Source: Metamycoplasma canadense | GTDB taxonomy: Bacteria; Bacillota_I; Bacilli_A; Mycoplasmatales; Metamycoplasmataceae | Reading direction: 5' to 3' | Assembly: GCF_000828855.1 (NCBI RefSeq) | Contig: NZ_AP014631.1 | Span: forward strand, 62,001-126,000 | Length of the DNA: 64,000 bases | Shown: positions 54,453 through 64,000 of the stretch, piece after piece | How positions within the stretch are numbered: position 1 is the stretch's first letter | Layout of the letters: each line of letters begins with the position of its first letter | Notes under the pieces: model-generated | Told to the model about the DNA's origin: nothing | The model's database searches: none | The model's input: only the letters and a program-made list of their open reading frames with translations | Position numbers and translations under genes: made by a program

Positions 54453-56042
54453 ATGAACAAGGAAATTACATTAAAACAAGAAAATTTTAATTTTAAATTA
54501 GAGCTTAAACAATTATTTAAGCTTTGTTTTCCTATTTTTGTTCAAACTCTTTTTTTTGCAATTATAACTATTGTCGGTTCATTAGCTACAAGTTTTTATA
54601 ATAGAGTTTATCATCTTGATGGGTCGTATAATGGATATTATTTTTACATTTTTGCTAAAGTTTTTTCAGTTTATAAAATAATAACTTTTTTACCTTTAAT
54701 GTATCAATTAGGAGTTTTGGTTGTAGCTGCTAATTTATATGGTCAAAAAAAACTAGAAGAACTACCAAAACTTCTTTGATCAACTTTTTATATTTCAGTT
54801 ATTATTAATTTAGGTGCTTATTTAATTATATTTTTTTCTTCTCCTAAATTACTTGAATTAGCTGGTGCTAAAAAATCATTTGTTATTGGTTGAAAAAATA
54901 TAAATGATTTTAATGCTTTTAAAAATAATTTAAAAACTTCTAATTTGGATATTAACCAAATATATAATCTACCTTTATCTCATTATATTTTTCAAGGTGG
55001 ATTTTATGAAGGAAATTACTATCTAAAAACAAACCCTTTAATTTTAATAAATAATGAATATGAATTTACAATTAAATTTTTAAGAGTCGGAACATTAGAT
55101 GTTTTTATAACTTCATTTGCTTTTATTTTAACATCAATTTTACAAGCGGTAAAGAAAAATAAATTAGCAATTATTGGTGTTATCAGTGGATCAATTTTTA
55201 GAACAATTTGAATTTTTTTAATTCTTTTTGTATTCAACAAACCTTTTTTGGCAACATTAGAAATAACTTTAGGTTCAGCTATAAATTTACTTATTTCATT
55301 TATTTTAGTTAAAAAATATGCAATAAAAAATAATAATATTAATTTTAAACAAACATGGAATAATAAATATATAAAAGAAGTTTTAAAAATTGGTTTTCCA
55401 ATTTCATTAGAAACAGGAATTTGATTTATTGCTCAATACCTACTAACTAAAGCTATTCCAGACAGCAAGCTTGATGATAGCTTTATTGGTCTTTGAAGAG
55501 CAGTAAATAATGTTTATGATTTGTTCGCAGCATTTTTATTTGCATTAAGTTATGTTACTTCGTCTGTTATTGCAACAGAAATCGGAAAAAAAGAATATTA
55601 TCGTGCTAAAAGAATAGGAAATCTTTCTTTCAAATTAGGTATGAGCACTCAAATTATATTTGCACTACTAGGTGTTGCTCTTACTTATCCGTTGTTTAAA
55701 ATTTACTCAATTGACACTGATTTGATCAATAAATATTGCTATTTTTTAATGCCTATATTTATGGTAAAAACACTAGCTGATGTCGGTCCATTAACAACTT
55801 TAAGATCCTTATGGGGAGTTAACGATGTTTGGATGCCTAATCTTATTTCACTTTTAACTATGATTGGTTTACAAACTAGTTTAGTTTATATTTTAATTTT
55901 ATTTAAAAATCCAAATTTAAGCCAAGAGTTATTTTTAATTAGTTTAGCAGGAATCGCATTAATCGATCCTACTATTAGATCTATTTTGTATTTATTAAGA
56001 TGAAACTCAGAAGTATGACACAAATACGCAAAAACTCTTTAA
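54453..56042 (+). CDS. MATE family efflux transporter (second copy)
   Basis: The 529-residue protein has about twelve hydrophobic helices in two MATE halves, including LFKLCFPIFVQTLFFAIITI at the start and KIGFPISLETGIWFIAQYLL at the start of the second half. It has a hydrophilic insert at about residues 150-205 between helices. It is distinct from the transporter at 9124-10854. It is divergent from ftsY and ends at a terminator shared with the convergent RNA methyltransferase gene. UGA is Trp at several points. Confidence 0.82.
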
Positions 56043-56082
56043 AAAAACTAAATAGATTAAATTATTATTTCTTACTAAAAAT

Positions 56083-56119
56083 AAAAAATAAGTTCATGAA
56101 ATTTTTGAACTTATTTTTT
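56083..56119. terminator. Bidirectional terminator
   Basis: AAAAATAAGTTCA / TGAACTTATTTTT form a perfect stem, with a T-rich flank on the plus side and an A-rich (T on minus) flank on the left. Confidence 0.82.
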
Positions 56120-56155
56120 AAAAATTATTATTTTTAGAAAACTAATTATTTTAAT

Positions 56156-57523
56156 TTATGATATTTTTTCTAGTAGAACAAGAGTTTCAATATGATGAGT
56201 TTGTGGAAACATATCATATGGAATAACTTCTTTTATTTCATAATCTTTTTCTGTTATTTGTTTTAAATCTCTTACTAAAGTTTTAGGGTCACAACTTAAA
56301 TAAATAATATTTTTAATTTTTGATTTTAAAATTGCTTTAATACTTTCTTGAGTTAAGCCGTCTCTTGGTGGATCGAATATAACTAAATCAACTTTTTCGT
56401 AATTTTGTTCTAATCATTTATTAGCATCTGCATTAATTGCTTCAACATTAACTATTTTGTTTACTTCAATATTATTTTTTGCCATTTTTGTTGAAATAGG
56501 ATTAATATCTACTGTATAAACTTTTGAAGCTTTAGGCGATACAAAAATACCAATTGTCCCAACTCCTCCGAATGAATCTAAAATGGTTAAATTTTGAAAT
56601 TTAATTCATTCATTAATCTTTTTATAAATTAAATTCATAATGTTTTCGTTCGTTTGATAAAAACTATTGTTTTTTACAGAAAAAGAAAGATTTCCAATTT
56701 CATAATTTATACCTTCGTGATTTAATAAATTAGTTCAATTTTTAGTATCTTTTTCAAAAATAGAAAATTTATATTGTAAAACTTCTTTATTTAATTCTTC
56801 TAATTCTTTTATTAAGTTTTTATTTTCTAAAGTAGGAACTTTTAAAATTATTTCAATAAATGAAAATGAACTTTTTGGTGATCTTAAAACTATTTTTGAA
56901 GGTTTAAATTTAAAAATAGTTTTATTAATTTTTAAGTTTAAATCATTTTGAGGTTGGAATAAAATATTTTTATAAAAGTTTCTAATACAGTATGTTCCTA
57001 AATGAAGATCATCTTGTTCAACTAATTCATGACTATATTTTTTAAAAAACCCTAAAATCGGTTTTTCGTCATTATATTCCACATGAACACTAATTTTATT
57101 TCTATAACCTAATTCAGAACATGAAGGAACAATAGGAAATATATTTTTATAATTTAAATTTCTTTCAAATAAATTATTAATAATAGTTTGTTTAAATTTT
57201 AATTGATGTTTATACGGAAGAGATAAAAGAGGTGCTGATCCGGTTTCATATAATTTATTTTTTGAAACATCTAATTCATCTCTTAAATCTGAAAGTTTAC
57301 GATATTTTATAACCTTAGCAAAACAGCATTTTTTTGAATAATAAGTAATTTGAATATCTGCTTCCTCATCTGGTAACATGTTATAAACAAAAATAGGAAT
57401 ATCAAAATTTCTAATAATACAGAGTCCTTCATAAGATAGCCCAGAATAAAATAATAAGTTATCACTTTTTACTCTCTTTATTATTAAATTTTCTTGTAAT
57501 GTTATAGTTTTTTTATAACCCAT
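56156..57523 (-). CDS. 23S rRNA (uracil-5-)-methyltransferase, RlmD/RumA family
   Basis: The 455-residue SAM-dependent RNA m5U methyltransferase has the class I fold near residues 300-400: LDSFGGVGTIGIFVSP, then VDLVIFDPPRDGL. The catalytic Cys is in YLSCDPKTLVRDL near 412, and PQTHHIETLVLLEK ends the protein. The middle region with CSELGYRNKISVHVEY is typical of RumA-type enzymes. It lies 20 nt after mnmE behind AGAGG and is co-transcribed. Which uridine is modified cannot be read from the sequence. Confidence 0.9.
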
Positions 57524-57543
57524 ATTAACCTCTTTTGTATTTA

Positions 57544-58887
57544 TTATTTACCTAAACAAAATTTATTAAAGATATTATCCAATAACGCTTCGTTATCGTG
57601 TTCTTTGTTTAAAATTTCTCTTAATATTGACCATGCTTTATTTATATCAAGTATTACTACTTCAGGACCGAAGCCTGATTTTAAACTTAAAATAGCATTA
57701 TTCAGTTCGTTTGCACATTGCTTTAATAATCCCAGTCTTCTTGTGTTGTAAATTAAATCAGGGTCTTCGTAATCTAAAGCTAAATAATTTTTTACAAGTG
57801 CATTTTTAAGTTCTCAAGTATTATTATTTTTAGCAGATGTCAAAATTACATTTTTTGGTGCTTTTTCTTTCAGAAGATCACTTTTATTTAAAACTGGAAT
57901 ATATATTTTATTTTTTGAAAGATCTTTAATTAATTTATCGTCTTCATTTTCTTTTTTTTCAGGATTAAATAAATGAACAACTATTTTTGCTTCCTTAATT
58001 GCATCAATCGATCTTTCAATTCCTATTTTTTCAACTTTATTTGTTGTTTTTCTAATTCCGGCAGTATCGATAATTTTAAATAAAATTCCATTTAATTCAT
58101 AATCACCTTCAACCACATCTCTAGTTGTTCCTGCGATTTCAGTAACGATAGCTTTTTCTTTTTCTAAAAGAATATTTAAAATTGATGATTTTCCAGTATT
58201 TGGTTGTCCAACGATAGCAACTTTTATTCCTTTATAAACATCAATAGCATTTTCAGACTTTTTGATTATTAAATCAATATTATTTTTTAAATTATTGATT
58301 AATTTTAATAATTTGTTTTTATCCATTTGCTCAATATCGTTATAGTCTGAGTAATCAATATTTATTTCAATAATAGATATTATTGTTAATAGTTGTTGTT
58401 CTAAAGATTCAATTATTAAATCATCTTTATTTTCAAATTGTTTAATTGCTATTTCTGCTTGTATATTTGTTTTTGAGTGAATTAATGAGTTTATAGCTTC
58501 AGCTTTTTCTAACGATATTTTTCCGTTTAAAAAAGCTCTTCTTGAAAATTCACCTTTAGCAGCTAATCGTGCACCATTTGATATTATTAAGTTTAAAATT
58601 TTATTAGTAACTATAATTCCACCATGAGCATTAATTTCTATAGTATCTTCACCGACGAAATTTTTATCACCTATAAAAAAATTAATTAAAACTTCATCAA
58701 TTATTTTATTGTTTACAGGATCTTTTATGTACCCATAAGAAATAGTTTTGTCTTTACCAATTTTTCCGGTAAATATTTTTTTTATTATTTCTATTGATTC
58801 AGGTCCTGAAATTCTAATTATTGAAATTGCTTGATTTATATTTCCTGACGCTATAGCAGCAATAGTATCATTATAATCTTTTCTCAT
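57544..58887 (-). CDS. mnmE: tRNA uridine-5-carboxymethylaminomethyl modification GTPase MnmE
   Basis: The 447-residue GTPase, with MnmG, modifies the wobble uridine of several tRNAs. The N-terminal folate-binding domain (DTIAAIASGNINQAISIIRI, GEDTIEINAHGG) is followed by a helical domain. The inserted G domain has GQPNTGKSS near residue 224, GTTRDVVEGDY, DTAG and NKSD, and the C-terminal helix ends in the required FCLGK. TATAAT is 10 nt before the ATG, so the mRNA is probably leaderless. Confidence 0.95.
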
Positions 58888-58897
58888 ATTTAAATAA

Positions 58898-58903
58898 ATT
58901 ATA
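58898..58903 (-). promoter_or_regulatory. -10 box of mnmE
   Basis: TATAAT on the minus strand lies 10 nt before the mnmE start codon. Confidence 0.5.
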
Positions 58904-59099
58904 AAATAAAAATAGAAAATGCAATAAATAAAAAAATGAGAAAATATTAGGGTTATTAGTTATTTAAATTAATAATAACAATAAAAAGTGTTAAAATGTA
59001 GGAAACTTAGTAAACAGCTAATTATAAGAAGAAAAATAATTTTGAAAAATGTCGATAAATATTGTTTTTTTATTATCTTATTGACATTATTAAAAAAAT

Positions 59100-59134
59100 A
59101 AAAAAAGTTAGAATTGAATTTCTAACTTTTTATT
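59100..59134 (-). terminator. Terminator of uvrD-pepO operon
   Basis: AAAAAGTTAGAA / TTTCTAACTTTTT form a perfect stem with T runs on the minus strand. Confidence 0.82.
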
Positions 59135-59144
59135 TATTGATTTA

Positions 59145-61055
59145 TTATCAAATTTTTACACGTTTTTTAGGATCTAAATACATTTTATCACCTTTTTTAA
59201 TATTAAAAGCGGTGTAAAAATCATCGGAATTTTGAACTTGAACATTAGTTCTTAAAACACAAGGTGCATGAACATCAGTATCTAAAAGAAGTTTTTGCAA
59301 TTCTTTTCTATATTTTGAACGTCAGTTAATAGCATAATTGATAAAGAATTTTTTAGCATTAAAATCATTTTCGCTTTTAGCTGCTTCAAGAGCACATGAA
59401 ACCCCACCGGCGTCGGCGATATTTTCTGAAACAGTTAGCTTACCATTACATTTTCCTGCGTCAGTTTTTCTACCTTCGAATAATTTGACCATTTTTTCTG
59501 CTCGTTTTTCAAACTCGATTTTATCTTGCTCTGTTCATCAGCTATTCATCATTCCATTTTCATCAAAATTAGCACCATTATTATCGAAAGCATGTGAAAT
59601 TTCGTGAGCAATTACAACACCGATACCACCATAGTTTTCTGAAGATGATTGTTTTGAACTATAAAATGGAGCTTGTAAAATGCCGGCTGGAAAAACAATT
59701 TTATTATTAGTTGGGTTATAGTAAGCATTTACCATAGCGGGTGTCATTGATCATAAATCTTTATTTTTCTTTTTGCCATATGAAGCAAAAGAAAACTGAT
59801 TTTTAATTTTATTAAACTCCATAATATTATTTAATAAATCATCAAAACCATTATATTTTTTTACAATTAATTTTTCATAAAATTCATCTATAATTTCAGG
59901 ATATCCTACATAAACATCAACTTTTGAAAGTTTAAGAATGGCTTTTTCTTTTGTTTTTTCAGATAATCAATTATTTTCTTTTAATCTATTTTCATAAATT
60001 TTAATCATTTTTGAAATCATATTTTCAACGTTTTTTTTGTTATCTTTGCCGAAATATGTTTCACCATAATATTTTCCAAAAACCATTTTATAAATATTAT
60101 CTGCAACAAGCTTTACAGCACTTCTTTTTTTACTAGTTGGTTTTTGTTGTCCAACTAAAATTCTTCTAAATTCACTCGATATAACTTGACTATTATAATC
60201 TAAATAAGGTGATAAAGAAATTAAAGTTGTTATATATAAAAATGCTTTATAATTTTCAAAATTTTCTTTTTTAATTAATAAAGCCATATCATCAATTAAA
60301 TTATTTGAAACACAAATAACTTCTTCAATTTCTTTATTTAATAAATTATTTATAATTTTTGATCATTTTAATTCAGTTACTTTTTTATCTAGTTCAGAAA
60401 TTTTTTTAGGGTTATAAATATTTGTAACAATTGCTCATTCTTCGGCTGATAAAATGTACTTAGAAGCTTCGGTATCTCAAATTAAAGCTTTGTTTATTAG
60501 ATTTTCTACCCATTTTTCATCTTTCTTAATTTTTAGAAGTAATTTCTTTGCCATTGCTACTCAAATTTTATATAATGAGTTTTTCTTTTCTTCGTCTGAA
60601 TAGTAATTTTTTTCAGGAAGAATAACAGATGGACAAACTGCGAAAAGAGTTTCTTTGCCTTCGTTTTTAAAATCGCTAGATATACCAAAATTAATTGGAA
60701 GCTCGAAGCTATTTAAAGTGTAATCAACATAAACTTTTTCTAAATCTTTTCAATTTTCTAATTTTTCAATTGATTCTAAAATTGGTAAAATAGGTTTAAT
60801 TCCATTTGCTTTACGATCAGATCAATTGTTAACTAATTTAAACAATTTTATCATTTCAACAAGCATTTGATTATTTGATATTTCTTCGTTATTTAAGACT
60901 CATTTATTTAAAAGTCTTGATTTTAAGTTTGTTAAGTTTTCGTCTAATCTTTCAAACGAACCGATTGATGTTTTATCATTTGGGATTTCATGTTTACTTA
61001 ATCATTCGCCGTTAATAGCTTGAAAAAAGTCTTCTTTAATAAGTTTTTTGTTCAT
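59145..61055 (-). CDS. pepO: M13 family metallopeptidase (PepO)
   Basis: The 636-residue neprilysin-type zinc endopeptidase has [11 protein letters not shown] with H484 and H488, then ENIADAGG with the third ligand Glu about 60 residues later. [19 protein letters not shown] lies before the zinc site and [16 protein letters not shown] near the end. The C-terminal VKIW is like the usual family end. No signal peptide or membrane anchor is seen, so it probably acts in the cytoplasm on peptides, like lactic-acid-bacterial PepO. GAAAGG lies before the ATG. The gene lies 20 nt after the unknown membrane protein. Confidence 0.94.
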
Positions 61056-61075
61056 AATTTTCCTTTCAAAATAAA

Positions 61076-62689
61076 TTATTTGTTTACTGATTTATTTTTT
61101 GTGTAAAACAAATTATTGTTATTGTTGTATAAAACTTTTTTATAGTTTTTATAGTCTAAATTTTCGAATATAATTAATATTTTAAATTGTTCTGCTCTTT
61201 CTAATAGCAATCTTACATAAAACATTGTTTGAGGATTGTTTAAATTATTGGTTATTGATTTACTAATTCAGATAATTTTTACTCATTTATCAATAGTTGA
61301 AATAATATCGTCATTAATTTCGCTTATTTTAATACCTATAGTCCCTTTTATTTTATTTTCTTGGATTATTTCGATTTTCTTTTTAACTTTTTTTAAACTT
61401 TTTTTAGTGTTTAAAACAACTAGCTGTAAAAGAGAATTATTTATAGACATTAAATTTTCAATTTTTTTGTTATCCATTAAATCAAAAATAAAATCATTAA
61501 TTACTAGAATTTTGCCGTGAAAATCAATAGGATTAATATTGTCATAAAGTTTTATAAAATAATTTTTATAAATATCTAAAGTAGATAAAATTTCAGTATT
61601 TTCAATATTAAGAGCTTCGAATTTTAATTCATTCAATAAAAGTGTAAGTTTTGATTTATCTTCAGCAAAAGAATTAATCGGAATATTTTTTAGTTCTATG
61701 CTATTAGAGTTATTAATTTCATTTAAAACGTAGTCATATTTTTCTTGAAATTGTTTAAAATCTTCTGAATTAGTAATGTCATTAGAAATTCAATAATCTT
61801 CATTTTGTTTATAATCATTTTTTAAATAGTCAAAAATAATTTCGTAATTATAATATTCTTTTTTAGTAAGCAAACTACTATCAAATGCAAAAAATAAATT
61901 AAATAAATGCTTATAAAAAAAAGAAGTTTCATTAATAATTCTAATATTTTTTTCAGCTTGTTTTCTTTTAAATTTTGAAAGCGGAAAAACAAAAAATAAT
62001 TTATTTCAATCTAAAAAAACTTTAATTCCTTCAATTTTGTTTTTAACACAGTCTTTTTTAAATAAATTAAGAAAATTGTTAATGTTATAGATATTCTTTA
62101 TATTTAAAATAAATCCGCATACTAAATAATTACTATTTTCATTTAATAAATAGTTTGTATTCATGTTAGTTTGCTCAAAAACAAAATCTTCTTTTTTATT
62201 ATATTCTGACCAATTTAACGTTAAATATGCTCTTTTTTTATCAACTATTTTAATTTCGATACTTGCTTTTATTTTTAAGGTTAAAAACCACTTATTTAAA
62301 TCTTTTTCAAAATTTATAATTGTATTTTCTTTCTTTTTTAAAGAAGATATAAAAGCAATATTTGTATTTTTATCAAGTAAATTTTGAAAGTCGCTTAATT
62401 TTTTTCATTTGTTATTTAAAAAATTTAGTTTTCTTAAAAAAAATGGTTCGTTTGCCGTTTCATTAATATTGCTAAGACGCTTGATTCTTTCTTTTTCTAA
62501 ATCAACCTCGAGATTTAAAAAACCATTCTTGTTATCAATTAAAATACTTCTTTTTTTAATGAAAATTATTAACAAAGTAGTTAGAATACAAATAATTAAG
62601 ACAAAAAGAACTACTGAAATTACTAATCAAGAATAATTATTTTTATTATAAATTTTTGGTTGTTCAAGTTGTTCTAAAATTTTATTCAT
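61076..62689 (-). CDS. Membrane-anchored protein of unknown function
   Basis: The 537-residue protein has one hydrophobic helix at about residues 21-45 (WLVISVVLFVLIICILTTLL), a helical region, and then a large Asn/Lys/Ile-rich, presumably cytoplasmic part with alternating strands (for example GKILVINDFIFDLMDN). No catalytic motif was recognised. Its ATG overlaps the uvrD stop by 8 nt, and pepO follows 20 nt downstream, so it is in that operon. UGA is read as Trp at about ten places. Confidence 0.75.
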
Positions 62690-64000
62690 TTGTATTACCA
62701 TCTCATTTTTTAATTGAATGGTGTGATCTTTCGAATTGTTTAGAGATTTTAAAATCATCAAATTTAATAGTAATAATAGTTCCAACTAAATCAACAATTA
62801 AGCCCTTACCATAGATTTTGTGCATAATATAATCACCAACAATCAAATCGCTATTATTTAAATTATTTTCTTGATCAATTGAGAAATCATTAGCTAAATT
62901 AATACTACTTTGTTCTTTAATTCCTGCTTCTTTTAAAAATCTACTTCTTGTTGCAAAACCCGTACGATTAATTGCAAAAGATAAAAATAGTTTTTTCTTC
63001 GCTCTTGTAATTGCGACATAAGCTAATCTTCTTTCTTCTTCAATACCTTCAATATTCTCTTCATTTATAGAACTTCTTAAAAAAGTAAAATCTTTATTTG
63101 GTGAAATCGAAATAGCTCTTTTTAATGGGAATAATCCTTCAGCTAGACCGCAAATAAATACATAATCAAATTCAAGTCCCTTTGCATTGTGCACTGTCAT
63201 TAAAGAAACATAACTAGTAGCATCGTCTTCAACGTCGCGATCAGTAATCAAAGTTATTTCTTGTAAATACTCATCAATCGAACCGTGGTTATGAGTTTTC
63301 TCTCATTGTTCGATTGCTGTTATTAAGCTTAAAAAGTTTTCAACTTTTGATTCATAATCTTCTTCTGAAGATTTAAAAATATCAAAATATGAAATAACTT
63401 TAAACATAAATTCTTTTAGTGTACTGCTAATTGAATTAGTTTTTAAGGCAACTCTTGCCCAACGTATAGCATTTATTAAATCAGCAAGACGTAAAATTGT
63501 TGAACTTGAAATATTTAAAGTTTTTTGTATTTCCTCAATGTAAAGTTCAATAGCTTTGAATAAATCAAGATTTTTATTTCTTGCAAATTCAATTAACTTA
63601 TCAATAGTTACTTCACCGATTTTACGTGATGGTTTGTTAATAATTCTAAGAAGCATTAGTTCGCTACCATCATGGATAACTCTTAAATAAGCTAAGGCAT
63701 CTTTAATTTCTTCTCTTTGATAAAACTTAATAGTACCAAAAAGCTTATAAATTGTGTTTTCACGAATTAAAGCTTCTTCAATAGCACGGGAGTAGCTGTT
63801 TACTCTAAATAAAATTGCAATATTTTTCAATTGAACGCGTGATCTTTTAAGTTCAGAAATTTTTTGTGCAATTCATCTAGCTTCGGCTTCTTCGTTATGA
63901 CCACAAAAAAAACTAACGTCATCACCTTCATCATTTAAAGTATATAAATTTTTTTCTAATCTTAATTTATTATGTTTAATTAAGTTGTTAGCATAATTTA
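62682..64000 (-). CDS. uvrD: UvrD/PcrA family DNA helicase, C-terminal part
   Basis: The 5' end lies beyond the right edge; 439 codons are present. Superfamily 1 helicase motifs are visible: IAILFRVNSYSRAIEEAL (motif IV region), VSLMTVHNAKGLEFDYVFIC (motif V) and GIEEERRLAYVAITRAKKKL (motif VI). The C-terminus has the PcrA-type VGDYIMHKIYGKGLIVDLVG segment. The enzyme unwinds DNA in repair and replication restart. The stop overlaps the next gene by 8 nt. Confidence 0.93.

Noticed and set aside
1-64000. tRNA, rRNA, tmRNA or replication origin
   Set aside because: No T-loop GGTTCGAAT-type sequence in a cloverleaf setting, no rRNA-like stretch and no dnaA or DnaA-box cluster was found by eye. 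A tRNAscan or Infernal run would be decisive.

Overview
The window is chromosomal DNA of a wall-less bacterium of the class Mollicutes (a Mycoplasma in the broad sense). The sequence is very A+T-rich, and almost every long gene is readable only if UGA codes for tryptophan (genetic code 4). Many lipoproteins carry mycoplasma-type signal peptides, and the housekeeping set (PolC, SMC, GyrB, FtsY, MnmE, RNase III) is the reduced mycoplasma kind. The lipoprotein style, PepO and MnuA would fit the M. hominis/M. arginini group, but the species cannot be fixed from sequence reading alone. No tRNA, rRNA, CRISPR array, insertion sequence or replication origin was recognised.

Layout. 1-4.6 kb: the end of an ABC permease-like gene broken by a one-base poly-A frameshift, its ATPase, and three overlapping lipoprotein genes. 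4.6-10.9 kb: a surface lipoprotein, oligoendopeptidase F, adenine phosphoribosyltransferase, a DEDD-exonuclease-like protein and a MATE transporter. 10.9-16 kb: a minus-strand operon running gyrB, choline-kinase-like protein, tandem double kinase-like protein with altered catalytic residues, membrane-anchored protein. 16.2-21 kb: a membrane protein, an RNase J paralogue that has lost its metal ligands, and a lipoprotein fused to a MnuA nuclease. 21-27 kb: uvrB, an LRR lipoprotein, a VapD-like protein, a lipoprotein and a decayed lipoprotein. 27-33.4 kb: smc, a W-rich 735-residue surface protein and its decayed tandem copy. 33.6-41.7 kb: a lipoprotein, then the operon membrane protein-glyA-Asp23-like-fakA-plsX-rnc-AEC transporter. 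41.8-45 kb: two lipoprotein paralogues behind duplicated poly-A promoters, the second frameshifted inside a 240-bp tandem repeat. 45.1-64 kb: adh, then mainly minus-strand housekeeping genes (polC, cdsA, frr, pyrH, ylxM, ftsY, rlmD/trmA-like, mnmE, pepO, an unknown membrane protein, uvrD), with a second MATE transporter on the plus strand.

The most distinctive theme is a dispersed family of mosaic lipoproteins (six intact or switchable genes and one wreck). They share signal peptides, Pro/Thr-rich linkers and C-terminal domains, and some carry the marks of phase variation: poly-A promoter spacers and a poly-A frameshift in a repeat. One member is fused to a nuclease. A second theme is paralogues that keep their fold but lose catalytic residues: the RNase J homologue, both domains of the double kinase, the PHP domain of PolC and the VapD-like protein. 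Many genes (apt, uvrB, cdsA, mnmE, the LRR lipoprotein, a MATE gene) have a TATAAT-type box only 6-13 nt before the start codon, which suggests leaderless mRNAs.

Gene cooperation. FakA and PlsX link exogenous fatty-acid activation to phospholipid synthesis, which CdsA continues. PepF, PepO and the transporters fit a scavenging lifestyle. MnuA and Apt would supply and salvage nucleotides.
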